NCBI GenBank assembly: GCA_030248195.1
Contig: JASAND010012488.1
Location: 1 to 64,000 of the forward strand
Length of the DNA stretch: 64,000 bases
Source: Trissonchulus latispiculum
Lineage: Eukaryota > Nematoda > Enoplea > Enoplida > Ironidae
Direction of reading: 5' to 3'
Shown: piece by piece, positions 35,350-47,096 of the stretch
How the letters are laid out: each line of letters opens with the position of its first letter
Numbering within the stretch: position 1 is the first letter of the stretch
Translations under genes and position numbers: made by a program
The notes under the pieces: generated by a model
The model's database searches: none
Told to the model about the DNA's origin: nothing
The model's input: only the letters and a program-made list of their open reading frames with translations

Positions 35350-38300
35350 TTATCCGCTGTTCGTATTCACAGAACACATATATCCCTCTCCGGTTCCGGT
35401 CTTGTGCCATTCCGGGATTATGAACGGATAGGCTTTCGTGAAATCCGAATCATCCGTCAGATAGTAGGAGTATCCATCCGATTCCGCCCGGCCGCTGGCC
35501 CGGTCCAGCTCACACTGACCACTGGCTCGCTTGCTGGTATCATAGGTATAATCGTCCACATCGCAGCCTGGATAGATCTTGACCATTCGCGAGCCACCGG
35601 GACCACCACCCAACACCTGTGCCGTGCAGGTTTGACCACCGGTCACTCTGAAATAAAATAGAAAAGTATGACAAGAGCTAGTTGATGGTTGATCCTACAG
35701 CAGAAGGGAAACCTGGATCAAGCTCGTGAGCAATTAAAATTGGCAAAATATTGACACGTTCAGGAGTCAAAATATTTCAGCTACCGTACTACTTTTACTC
35801 AGAGATTCAATTGTAGTCTGAATTGAAGTTGCATTGATTCAGTGGCAGATTCAGTTTCAGTTTCAGTCAGGGAAGTCTGCAATCGAGCCGTAGGAGTTAA
35901 CAAAACAAAAAACATATTTTAATGTTATCTAGACGTATTCAAGACCGAGATAGATTTCAACTCCGAATTTCAGTTTATACTTAAACTAATTTCAGGTCCA
36001 GTTTACAATAATTTCAGTTTTAGTTTCAAGTTCAGGTCTCTCCCAAGCTAGCTTTAATTCCAAAACATAAATTGAGATGAGATACCATATCTCACTTTGA
36101 GTTTTACTGAACTATTACTAGCTAATGACTAACTGCAACCTACTGCAACTTCGGCAACCGAAAACTAGTCAGAGAAATCGTAAAACCAGAAGAAACACCA
36201 GAATACCAGGCGCCAAACGAAAAATCAGAAAACCAAAAAACCGGAAAACCCTATGTTACAAACTGTGATGCTGTTTTAACGACCTAGAATACCAGATTGC
36301 GAGAGTGGCTTACTTCCAACAACTGCGCCGGTTGGGACAGGCGTCACGGATGGGAAATCCGTCCGCCATCCATCCAACGATGGGACAGGATCCACGATCA
36401 TCCGGATCCTTTGCTTTCCGGGTGGATTCCGTCAAACAGGGACTGGCAGAATGATAGTGCCAAAATCCGTCCATTTGAGCGTGTCCCAGGCAGGGTCCGA
36501 AACTCTCGCGTTCTGCAATGGCGGCCACCCTGCAGACCGGTTCGGCTGACATGTGATTGAAGAGAAAGGCTCCTGAAACAGTTGAAAAGTCAACAAAAGA
36601 AACATAAGATAAAATAAAACTGTAAGCACAAAACGAAAGTTTATGTGACAGTTTATATATGAGCTAGAGCAAAAGTGCCCTCTAACTGGGAACTGGGAAC
36701 GAATTCAAACTTATGCTTGGTTCAATTGTGTCTGCGGTAAGACTTGCTCAATCGGTAGAGCGTCGATATTCTAAACCCTCTGTTGTGGATACGATTCTCA
36801 CCACAGCCCCGTATGTTTTGGGTCTGAGGTACTGTAGGAAGGAACCCATCTTTTTCGTTCGTTCTATCGTTTAATCCTGTTATCTTAGTTAATTACTCAG
36901 CTGGATTTTAAATAATATCCCAAGAGCATGTTCAGCTTAGGCCAGTCGTTTTCAAATGGGTTGAACTTTTCGAAATGAAACGAATGAATGAATGAATCAA
37001 ATAGAACCTGATTTGGCGATCCCAATTTCACCCATCGGTGTGGAGGTTGAGGTGCCGTCTCGAGGCGCCGAGCGTCCTAGTCGAATTACCATGACACGAT
37101 AGGTTTCACAGGGCGTATTCGGGGTTTTCTGATACTAAAAGGAAAACTTTACATTTTCAGAAGCAGATAAAGAAAACAAGCAAACTTCCCGGAGCATAAA
37201 ACGTTTGCTGTTCTCAAAACGTTTAAAACTAAAAAACCAGCAGTAGAAATCATTATTAAAAGGGCAAAAGATTGGATCGTTGGATTTAAATGATTCAGGT
37301 AATTTACGGTTTCTATATAACTTAGATACATAAACGGAGTAAAAACTTAGGATATGATTTAGATTTGTTCTTAGAATGGATGCGTAGTAAAGGCTACAAA
37401 GTTCAGAACATTTATCGCATACGTAGTCGTGATCGGGTATTCCGTTAGTAGCAATGACTCGATAGTTTCCGATGATTTCTTCCGTATAAACTGACTTTAT
37501 GTTGTATCCGCACTTTCCTTTCCCGATCGCTAAAGCAAAGAAACATTCATTTCTTCAGATATTTTTGGTTTTTCATAATCTGCAAATGCACAACACCAAA
37601 CTTAGATGCAAGGCTTGACTTTTGGGTTATCGGTCTTTGGAATTTCATTCAATCGGCATGCTTCACAAAGGCTAAAATTGGTGCCGATTGCTAAAGCCAA
37701 AGTGAAAAGTCGTAACGTGAAAAGTGATATATGTGACAAATTGAAATAGGGATTTAAAGATGTGAAGAAAAGTTGTCCAGACGGGGATTTAATCAGCAAG
37801 CTTTGCATCTTCAGGAAAACGCTCTACCACTGAGCCACGTCCCAGGACATTGAGACTAGTTTATTACGCTGATTTCAACCTTTTGGAAATCTGAAAAGAA
37901 CTAGTTATTATAGTAATTTTAGCAGCATAAATTGAAACGAAGGTTATTCTACTTTGCATTTGTGGCTGTCTCTTCTTTCTGCCGCCCGGCATCTGCCTTG
38001 AGACAGTGATGATGTCGTCGGGCGAGCTGCATTTGGCCTGTTGATTGTTGTTGAAGTTGGAGGAGGGCGGCCCCTGCTGATACGTGCAGGGCCAGACCCC
38101 TGTTCCAATGTTTCGAGCAATGCTCAGCAAATCCTGAAATACGAAAAGCAAGTGAGGATATTTGAAAGAATTGAGTGGAGTAGAGTAGAGTTAAAATGTA
38201 TATACTGTACACGTGTACTGACGTGACGTGTACATGACTTTCCCTACGTGAACCAGGGATGGAAACTGGGTCACTTTTTATGACCCATGACCCACTCGAC

Positions 38301-39843
38301 CCAAACACAAAATTGACCCAGACCCAAGGTGACCCATAAAATTTTAAAATTTAGTGACCCAGACCCAAATGACCCAAACGGTTTCGTGACCCAGACCCAA
38401 CTGACCCAAGCATTTTGGTGACCTAGACCCAAATGACCCAATAGAATAAGGTTACACAGACTGACCCTAACCAAGATTGTCCCATTGTGCAGTGTTTTTG
38501 AACTTTCTTAATTTTTAGAAAAATGCAAGAATAATTCATTCCACTCATTTTGTGAAACTAGATCAATAGTTTGTTTTTCTTACAAAAAACCAGCTAAACA
38601 CGGATCGGCGGTTTTCATTTTGGAATTACTAAATATGCACAACCCCAGAAAAGGTTTTTATTATTTTTATTGAGAAGGATGCTGTAAACTTTTAAGATCG
38701 ACCGAAATGTGTCCACCGTGGTATACGTGCTTTCTTTTACTATGTGGCCCAACTCATATAGAATGGCAGAGCAAATCACTGTTAACTCTAGTAATTTCAG
38801 GGAAATGACTAGTAAATTTAACTAATTAGTTAGCGGAAGGCGCGATAATTTTACAGAAATGATGGGTTTACCTTTACAACTAGTTAAACTTCCACCACGA
38901 AAATTGAAACTTTAAAGATTTGGCAAGACCCCTGTGACCCAGACCCAAAATGACCCACTAAAATAGCTGACCCAGACCCAAAGTGACCCATAGGAAGCTT
39001 GACCCAGACCCACCCTGACCCATAGGTTAGTGACCCAAGACCCAGTGACCCAGCCAAAAATAGCGAAGCAAACGACCCATGACCCAATGACCCATGACCC
39101 AGTTTCCATCCCTGACGTGAACCCCTGTAAGCATAATCAACCATTATCAACTTAGAAGCAAGAGCAACCTTAATCACTGCTTTCTTGAATGCTCCAGTTT
39201 TTGCTACTTCGCCGCGGGCTCGATCTCTATAAAATTCTCGGCGAACTGTTGTAGCCTACATTTTGAAAACATGCTTACTTTGCATGCGATGGTTGGTTCG
39301 GTTGTTCGTTGTGGTTGAAGGGTGTTTCGTGGATGACTGCAGTCTACAATACTCTGAAACAATTAATTAGTATCACAAAAATGCAATCATTAGTCTTGTA
39401 AAGAACTGATTACCAAAGCAGAGCAAATTTCACTTGACTTGTTTATAGAAATCAATGTTTTGTCACTCAGAGTTTCGCCTGCTAGTGACCATACAAATCT
39501 CTGAGAGTTTCCCTGACAGTGCTACAACTTACACTTGTTCACAGGTTGAGTAATTTGTTGACTGTTGGCAGAGTTGAAATCTGACAGGACACATGGCAAA
39601 CCTGCCTTGTAGACTAGCTAGACTGCCACATACATAACACTAATTACTGTGTTGTTCTTCCAGTCTAGGCCTTCTTTGGAAGTTACTTTCAGCTCAAAAC
39701 TGAACTATATACAATACAATACAATACGGTAAGTGCGTACCCTTGGGGTTCCACTGTTCTGAATGGTTACCGTCTGACCTCTGCCACCTCCTCCTCCCCC
39801 GCCCCCACCAAATCCACCACCCTGATTCCCACCCAGCTGACCC

Positions 39844-39875
<32 letters not shown>

Positions 39876-40398
39876 AAACCCACCTGGCTGGGGTCCCCTT
39901 CCAAACTGACCTCCCCCTTGTTGACCTCCAAACGGTGGCTGAAACGCAAATGGTAACTTGAACTGGTTTAAACCTTGAATCTTGTTGGGTATATTAAAAT
40001 AAATTCTCAATTTTTAGAAACATTACTCTAATTGTAGGAAAGGTTTGTGGCGCAAGCACAGAAAAGTTTGATTGATAAAGCCTGATATGGGAGTTCAGCT
40101 GATGGTCCTTCAGGTGTAGCGGTAGCGTGCCAGACTTCGACGAATACGTACCAATAGTATGGAAGGTACTCTGACGGCTTTCGCTTTGAGCTTCTCCCAG
40201 GCTTATCTTGGTTCACATGCACTTAGCAGAAGCTCCACAGTATTTTCAGGCTTTATTGTATTAACAATACCTGACAAAACTAAGTCATTAACTGATTAAA
40301 CGAGAAGAAAGAAAGAAAGATATTAAGCAGAGATATACCGGTGGTCTCTTTCCCATTCCTCTACCGCCACCACGAGGTGGTGGTCGTCCAAACGGTGG
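35350..40398 (-). CDS. Secreted Gly/Pro-rich protein with C-terminal YHYH domain; multi-exon, 5' end unresolved
   Basis: Phase-matched exons, 5' to 3': 40339-40398 (PPFGRPPPRGGGRGMGKRPP), 39741-39938 (Gly/Gln-rich), 39279-39353, 37953-38133 (Cys-containing, with GGRKKRQ, a furin-like site), 37423-37529 ('NYRVIATNGIPDHDY'), 37008-37134 ('GEIGIAKS'), 36314-36572 ('FLFNHMS', 'CLGHAQMDGFWHYHSASPC', 'IVGWMADGFPI'), 35350-35647 ('DGYSYYLTDD', 'AYPFIIPEWH', stop). Acceptors are mostly TTTCAG/TTTTAG. The last four exons match the YHYH domain family in order, including the NGIPDH, GxxGIAxxG, CxGHxxxxGxWHYH and GFPI elements; the name-giving motif reads WHYH. YHYH proteins are usually secreted, with unknown biochemical role. 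The last donor of 37008-37134 (GTTCTA) is weak. The hAT-like element 38254-39114 lies in an intron. Confidence 0.75.
36737..36808 (+). repeat. tRNA-derived repeat
   Basis: A-box-like 'cttgctcaatcggtagagcg' and B-box-like 'ggatacgattctc' at tRNA spacing, with poor stems. The upstream flank (36698-36735, 'cgaattcaaacttatgcttg') is shared with 62530-62560, consistent with a SINE family. It lies in an intron of the YHYH gene. Confidence 0.5.
37602..37690 (-). CDS. Possible alternative exon of the YHYH gene ending in a stop
   Basis: Follows a clean acceptor (ttggctttag) and starts CAATCGG, like the neighbouring exon's CGATCGG. It fits the phase of the preceding exon (37953-38133) and reads IGTNFSLCEACRLNEIPKTD and nine more residues, then TAA. 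It has no donor in the phase needed to join 37423-37529. It may be an alternative terminal exon yielding a short form without the YHYH domain, or a decayed exon that is skipped. Confidence 0.35.
37777..37847 (-). repeat. tRNA-like sequence in an intron
   Basis: The minus strand reads GGGACGTGGCTCAGTGGTAG then AGCG, an excellent A box. The B-box region (TGATTAAATCCC) is degenerate and the acceptor stem does not close. Probably a tRNA pseudogene or SINE rather than an active tRNA. Confidence 0.4.
38254..39114. mobile_element. hAT-like non-autonomous element with TGACCC arrays (copy 2, inverted)
   Basis: Same family as 7620-8444 but opposite orientation. The ends are CAGGGATGGAAACTGGGTCA and its inverse, with a perfect 8 bp target duplication ACGTGAAC at 38246-38253 and 39115-39122. 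The subterminal arrays read TGACCCAGACCCAAA at both ends. The interior has no transposase. It lies in an intron of the YHYH gene. Confidence 0.9.
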
Positions 40399-42746
40399 CT
40401 GAAATTCAAAAACATGCAAACCGCATTCAGGACAAGTTTGCAAACCATGCTATAGAATAGATGCTAAACATGCAACTTAGGTGGGACTAAGGTTTAGGAA
40501 AACTGTACTAATTCCGCTAACATGCGTTATGTTTCAGTTGTAGTAGCATGTTTAAACAAATGTTTTCTGTCCGTGATCTTCGTCTCTCCGTCCCCTGAGG
40601 ACCAGCCAGAGATTGCGTCTTACTCCAACAGTGCATACAGTTAGAACCAAAAGACGTCACACCAATACACGACTTACAGTAACAGCATCACAACAAGTAT
40701 TCTAGTGATTTTGAAATTTTGCCGCAAAGTTTTTTGGCCCGATTCATGCTGTGGTAATATAAAAGTGATACTTTTAAAACAGCCGAGGGTAAGACGCCTT
40801 GCAGCATGCAATCCTAGCTTATGCTTACAACAGCTTACAGTTGGCAGGAGTACCGGCCGACCGGCTTGAAGCACTAACTAACCTTATACCTACAGGAGAA
40901 GATGACATCATGCAAAACTTACAGGAAATTGTGCCAAAGCTAGCACGACCAAGTGGAGGATAAGGAATATTCTGCAGGCACTATCCATTTTTCCGTAACA
41001 GAAAATAATGTCCTGAAAGCACTATAAATGCTTATTTTAAAGTTTAGGTTTGACAAAAAATAAAATCTTTATATTTACATTTTCCCGTAACAGAGTACTG
41101 AAAATAGTATAAATGTTAGTTATTTTAAAGTTTAGAAAGTTTGAGAAAATATTATTTAAAGGAAAATAGTTAATCAAGGGTGCGCTCGAACAGAGCTAAA
41201 ATTTTCACGAATTTTAATTTTGTCAGTGGAAAGATGCTTATACAACCTCCCTTTTTCTCGTTAAGATTAGAAATATTCTTGAAATATGTGGCCGACGTCT
41301 TCAAGCAAAGAAATGCCCGGCCCGAACCGCCAAACTGGAACCGCCCACTTTTCCGAAAATCGCCAAAATTGGATTTTGCCTAACTTTGCTCAGCCGAAGA
41401 GAGTTCACTGTGTGAAATATCTAAAACTTCAGAGGTTTTGAAATCAAGATTTAATTATTGTAAATACTGAATATAGTGTCCAGGGGATCGAACCATCGAG
41501 CTTCGGATTTGGACGATTAATGGTGTCAGTCAGGCCTAAAATATCATTACTATTTGAAGCAAAAACGTGGGAGTGCCAATTAAAAACACTACAAAAAGGC
41601 ATGATTTCGTTTGACGCAGGCGTTATGCAATTCCGCGTGGTGAAAACTGCACCAGGCTGCAATTATGGCGTGATTTAACAAAGTTGCTCAAAAAACCAGC
41701 TTTCAGCATTTAAACAAACTTTAAACTCTCTTTATGACTCTATTTAGCCTCCCGGGAATGTAATTCTAATCTTTCTGTCAAACAAATTTGTGTTTTACCC
41801 GGAGAATACTGTGCTCACGGAACTAGTCAAAAAAGCATTCCTGTTTTTATTCTGATTCCAACCTAACTGGTATTCAACTTAGGATTGGCTCTGTTGGACT
41901 GGTTTTGTCAGAGGCAACGTTGAAGCTACCGAACGTGGGAACTTGGAAACCAACTCAACTAACAGTGAAAAGTACTGTTTGGATGGATAACACCCACAGG
42001 TGGACAAGGGGGGGGGGTGGGAGAAATTCCCCCTCTCGGCGAAGTAGTCCACAAGGGGTCGCGACGAAATTGCTCCCACAAAGGGTAAGAAAATTGGCCA
42101 CAAGGGGCAAGAAAATTTCCCAAAAATAAGTTTCACGACTGAAATTTCAAAATATTTTCCGGCTTCGCCGACATTTTTCACTTAAATTAATTTTTTTAGT
42201 AAAAACACATTCGAAAAACATGTTTTGGATAAAAAATAGCTGCTTTTGTTAAAAAATGGCAAAAATCGCTTGAAAATTGCTTTCAAAGGTACCCACAAGA
42301 AAAATCGCTCTCACAAGGGGTAAGAAAATTTGTTCTACAAGGGTCAGTGAAATTTGACCTCCCGTTCAGGTATGATAACATCAAGAGTATACTAAACCAA
42401 ATTTACTCCCTCTCACAACCGCCCCTATATGGTTGTAGTTGCAAACAGGGGTCGCTCACTCGCTTAGTGTATTTTGTACATTAATGTGTTATACATACAC
42501 GCTTGTTTCCCTTTCAAATTGGGCCCCTGTTAATTTCAACGTGTTATGTAATAGTGTTGCTTTCGACTTCATGGCCTAGAGTGTGACGCTTGTCATACTC
42601 TTATCATTATGTACTGTTGATAACATTTTCATGTTCCTGTGTAAGGGAAGTAGGCATAGGAAAGAATGATAAGTCTGATATGGAAGCTCAGCTGATGGTA
42701 GCTTGTTTGTCCGCGATTAGATTCTCGGCTGGACCAAGTCTTTTAC

Positions 42747-42977
42747 CTTCAATCCTACATGATTTTTCCTAAATAATGCTAAAGTTCCAAGTTCCCCTGC
42801 CTCTGTTCTGTCCCATGTTTTGATGGTCTTCGTTGCCCTGGTCCGCCAGTGGGAGCGAAATCTTTTTCGTCCTGCTGAAGCAATGGTCCCCGTTGTGGCG
42901 GACAGTCCTAAGCTACCAAATATATTTTGCACAAGAGTTTTGGTATCGTCCAGCAGGACACCATTATTTCCAAGAAT
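42747..42977 (-). CDS. Candidate further-upstream exon of the Gly-rich/YHYH gene
   Basis: A 231 nt stretch, open in phase 0 from end to end, between an acceptor (attttgaaccag) and a donor (AAG|GTAAAA). It reads ILGNNGVLLDDTKTLVQNIF, G-S-L-G-L-S, then a basic GRKRF site. Phase 0 at both ends matches the neighbouring Gly-rich exons. No family recognised; it could be a different gene or chance. 40399-42746 has no other exon I can support. Confidence 0.3.
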
Positions 42978-43270
42978 CTGGTTCAAAATAGAAAACATGG
43001 AAATAATTTTTGACACACTTGACTACGAAATTGTATGCATGATTGCTTTGATCAAAATTGCTCTCGAAACAACTATTGAAACGGCATTTGGGCATGCGGC
43101 ACCACGTACCATTGAAACATGACAAAGGATGGAACGAAAAGAGCGCCCGACAGCGCCATACAGCGCCCAACATTAATCTTGAAAATTAGCCGTTAAATTA
43201 GTCGTGAAATTGTTGTCCACACATTTTCATCAACAATCATCAACATCTTCGGAGGTCGGATCAGGCAGGG

Positions 43271-43460
43271 CCTATAAATATGGCAGGAAAGGAGCCCACT
43301 GTTGCGGATGAGACATAGGACAGCTACCGGGGATTCCCGTAGGCGAGAAAGTTTTGGGTTTGGACAAAGGTGGAGATATATATATCTGGTGTGCTTGCTC
43401 CAGGTCCTCTTCCTCCCTCAACTGGCCATGGGACCACTCTGGGCACGGACAGGCTGTTAG
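43271..43460 (+). promoter_or_regulatory. TATA-like element followed by a short hydrophobic ORF
   Basis: CCTATAAATATGGC at about 43271-43284 is a strong TATA-like match. About 30 nt downstream an ATG (43308) opens MRHRTATGDSRRRESFGFGQ, then a hydrophobic run 'YLVCLLQVLFLPQLAMG', and a stop near 43460. A second TATAAATAG lies at about 43871. No supporting splice or family evidence, so this is a weak candidate only. Opposite-strand frames are also open here. Confidence 0.2.
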
Positions 43461-44159
43461 ATCGAAGGCTATTTGACAGCTTGAAGGAGCAGACATTTTC
43501 CCTTACACAGATGCCGAGGCTGGAATCTGACCTTTGGTGTAAGACCTGCAACTTTTGGGACACATTTAGGCCCGACGCCGTAGATTTATGTTTTTAAGAA
43601 AGACCTTGTATCCATTTACAGTCAAAATAGTTTCTGATTCGGTAGTTTGTAGGCCGGTTGTTCGCTGCTCTTGTGGCTGTAGGTGTGGGTGCTTACCAGC
43701 AAGGATGTCAGCGACGCGACTTCATTTCCCGCGACTTCAGAATGTCCATGCACCCTTTAGAACGTCAGGCGGTAGAGAAATAGGGCATTCAGGTTGTTTT
43801 GCAATCCTATAGCAGCTGGCTGAAGTTTGCATGGATACGAGCAGCAGAACACAAGACTGTGTGTGAATCTGTATAAATAGTGCTGGTGGAAGGTGCCGGT
43901 ATGGCGTCCTTGGTCTCTCAGTCTCAGTTCAGATTGCAGTCAGATCTGTTCTAAACCTACAATCAAATTTATCGACAAGGTAGCTCAACCTTGCTACTAC
44001 TGCTTTTCCGTAACCGGTAGTTACTTTGCTCCCACTACGGCCATTTCTAATATCATCCCTAGCACCCCTCTTTTCAGATAATGAAAGAGGCTTTGCGTGA
44101 ACACTAAAGCGACTTGTCAGATTGCCGGATGACTGCGCCTTCAAGCAATGCCGGAAATT

Positions 44160-44345
44160 AGGTTAACCCTGTTCAGCCCACTTCACGCAGCCTATGCTTG
44201 AAATGGGTTAACCCCGTTTAAAACCAGGGTTAGCGTAACTCAATCCCAAAAATGTTTGATTGGACTGTATTAACCTCAAGGTTAACCGAGCCCTGAAATT
44301 TTGGGGTTAACCCCAAACTTGAGCCTAACCCGGGTTAAGGGAAAC
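44160..44345. repeat. GGTTAACC palindrome cluster
   Basis: At least six copies of GGGTTAACCC-like sequence in both orientations. The ends 'ggttaaccctgttcagcc' and 'acccgggttaagggaaacc' are roughly mirrored, suggesting a tiny fold-back element. Confidence 0.5.
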
Positions 44346-44572
44346 CAGGATTTATTTCATCTGCGCAATTCATCCTCCCCACAATATTCAGGTGCTGATG
44401 AATACTATCTGATGATGATGTCAGGTATACCGATATAATACCTTATCTTACTCAACCCCAGTCCATTGATGGAAAAACCGACAGCACCTTCAGCATGGCC
44501 AAGTCTTTGCTTTCAAAAAGGAAGTGTTTTAGGAACTAAATTTGAGAAATCTATCAAAGGTTACCCACCAGA

Positions 44573-44705
44573 CATGTGCAGGATAGAAGTTTAGTGAGGA
44601 TTTTCCCGTCGTATTGCCCAATAACCCAGGAAGAAAATCGGATTCGGGGGGAGCTCCAGGTCAGGGAATATGGAACCCTTCCCAACCGCCCTCAAGCACG
44701 TGTAT
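44573..44705. repeat. Fragment related to the interior of the 32571-33140 element
   Basis: Shares 'cagacatgtgcagga', an interrupted 'gaaaatcggattc.ggggg' stretch, 'gagctccaggtc' and 'ctcaagcacgtgta' in the same order as 32885-33060. A truncated copy. Confidence 0.55.
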
Positions 44706-44827
44706 GCTACCCACCACGCATTGAACAGGTTTTGGACTGGAAGGGGATGTTCTCTGCTCCGATCGAGAGATTAGGTCAGTAGTTGACTTCGGCTTTGAGG
44801 GACTGCCACGTTTTGGCAGGCTCTGAG

Positions 44828-47096
44828 CAGAGTTGGAGATGGACACATTTTTCTTGACCGCGACCGCCCCGCGACCGCAGTAGTCATGACCGCGACCGCC
44901 CGCGACCGCGACCGCAGCCCGCATGCTAATTGTTTGGCCGCAAAAGTTTGAGTTAGTGAGCTTTAAATCCGTGTAAAAAGTCCACTTTCTCGCATATTTA
45001 AGGTATGTATTTTCACTATTTTTCGATCGCGCAACTGAAATTACAAAAGGATTTGATTTTTGTAATGGTTATTTTTTCTGAAATTGCTTAATAAACAAAC
45101 AAGCTCAATATTTTGAGGAAAACAAAAGTTTTTTCCGATTTTCTTCAAAATTTTCTAGTTTAGACGCTTATTTTTCCCAAATCAAATGATCAAACTCAAA
45201 CCCCTGGAAAATAGCCCGCGGCAATTGTCCCAACGCTGTGCAACAGAGATGAAACCGGGTCACTATTTACTGACCCGGTGACCCGGTCGACCCCTGACCC
45301 GGTGACCCGGTGACCCGGTGACCCGGTATTTTTGAAAATTCAGGTTTAAGCTTGCAAAAATTAAAAATACATTATTGGGGTGCGGTGAGTGTTTTTTTAC
45401 CATTTTGGAAGTTTTTGACGACTAAAATATCAAGTTGGGCAAACGCTTTCCTTAAGGTAGTAGCATTGGAAAATGAATATTGTAAGTAAGCCGGGAAAAA
45501 TCAAAACGATTTGCACGATTTTGCACTCAATAATGTGAAGTAAACATAGCTTTTTGAATCAAACAAATTGGAACAAAATTCTTTGACAAAGTCATAACAC
45601 AATCTAATTCCAATCATAGGGTTTAACATTAGCACTTTTTTTCTGTTTTATCATTATATATTTTAGTAAAATATTTCATTTAGTTGTATGATTGAAGTTC
45701 AGTCTACGGAATTTCTTTGGAAATATTTTTTCGTATGGCTAGGATTCAGAGAATATGAAATAAAATCAATCACAATTGGTTCCTGAAAGATATGTAGTAA
45801 GCCATAACAATTGCAAAAAATGCAAAGTAAAACTCAGGATCTGTAAACCTTATTTTGCTGAAATTTTCCTTCTTACCGAGATTTGAAACCCACAGTCTGA
45901 CCCTCTCCCTCCAAAAATAATAGCATGGAGAATTTTAGATTTTAAAATAAAGATTTCATACTCTCCTCAGGGCCCATGTAATAGTTTTCATTTTCTAGAT
46001 AAGATTCAACGCAATCATTGTAGTTTCAAACGAAGGACTAAGCTTGACAGGACATTACAAATATTATAAGGACACTACTACAGCGACAAGCATTTAAAAA
46101 ACTACACGATGAAGTTAAGAATATTTCTATTGCTGGTTTTTATCAATTGTTGAAGTTTTCAGTTGGCAAAAATTGGTAAAGCTTTGAAAAATACCTTATA
46201 ACAGCAAAAATAATTCCTCCAATCAAAAATACCGGGTCAAGACCGGGTCAGAGCTCCTGACCCGGTGACCCGGTGACCCGGTCCATATAGTGACCCGAAC
46301 TGACCCGGTGACCCGGTGACCCGGTGACCCGGTTTCATCTCTGCTGTGCAAAGCCGCTTTCTAATTAATTGCATGAGTTCAGAGAAATGCGTGTTCAAGC
46401 AATCCAATTGCCATTTTTAAAATTTCACATTTTTGTTGTTGAGCTTACTGGCTAGGCAGAAATGCCGGATAGAGATCTCCATTGGGATAGCATGAATTGT
46501 AGGAGTACAAATGTGGCCAATACTTGACTTACCGACCTGTGTTCTTGAAGCTGTCAAAATCTGACAAAATTAGATTTTTCGAAAAATGGTCCTTTCTGAC
46601 TCAAAAAGATTTTGGCGTTATCACTGAAATTGTAAGGAGTCAAGGAATACTCGAAACAACAAAGTTGCAGGTATTGGTAAGCGCATTCGAATGACTTCAA
46701 GTTTGTAGGTGCAGGTTAACTAATTCCGCTGAACCCGCAAAATTAAAAAATTTTCTAAAATCAAATTAAACAGAATTAGAAATAAACAAATTTGAACAAA
46801 TTTCAGTAAGGACTACCGTAAGGACTGACAGTTTGTACAGCTTGTCCACCCAACAGGCAAAGCATTTAATGCAGTAAAACAAAATGAAGAATAAATATAA
46901 ACCTAATGATTCGTCCAGATTACCACTTATGGCAATGTACGTAAAATATTTTGGAAAAATTGAAAATTTTTGCTAGAAATTGGCGCAAATTGAGAAAATT
47001 TGATGGAAATTTGCGGTCATTGCGGTCAAGAAAATTTGACCACGACCGCGACCGCCCGCGGGTACCCGCGGGTACCCGCGACCGCGTCCAACTCTG
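44828..47096. mobile_element. hAT-like element with GACCGCGACCGC arrays, host of a nested hAT
   Basis: CAGAGTTGGA at 44828 and TCCAACTCTG ending at 47096 form a 10 bp inverted repeat, flanked by a perfect 8 bp duplication GCTCTGAG (44820-44827 and 47097-47104). Subterminal arrays of GACCGCGACCGCC occur at both ends (44858-44920 and 47020-47085). It contains the complete element 45244-46335. Subtracting that leaves about 1.2 kb with no coding capacity. Confidence 0.88.
45244..46335. mobile_element. hAT-like element with TGACCCGG arrays, nested inside another
   Basis: CAGAGATGAAACCGGGTCAC at the left and its inverse ending TTTCATCTCTG at 46335, with an 8 bp target duplication CTGTGCAA at 45236-45243 and 46336-46343. 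Arrays of GACCCGGT lie at both ends. The interior is non-coding and shared with 5614-6106. Its TIR resembles that of the TGGGTCA family (CAGGGATGGAAACTGGGTCA), so the two families appear related. Confidence 0.9.

Larger units (their letters stand above)
31369..35700. repeat. Segmental duplication, copy B
   Basis: Counterpart of 3958-12430: shares the tail downstream of TTL, both TTL exons, DNA upstream of TTL, the 177 bp block and the YHYH last exon. It carries its own insertions: an inverted-repeat element at 32571-33140 and a GC-rich piece near 33755-33905. Nothing recognisable lies between the non-LTR element and 31369. Confidence 0.75.

Noticed and set aside
44160..44345. Telomere-like GGGTTAA sequence
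   Set aside because: Copies are in both orientations and irregular, centred on GGTTAACC palindromes, not a TTAGGC/TTAGGG-type array.
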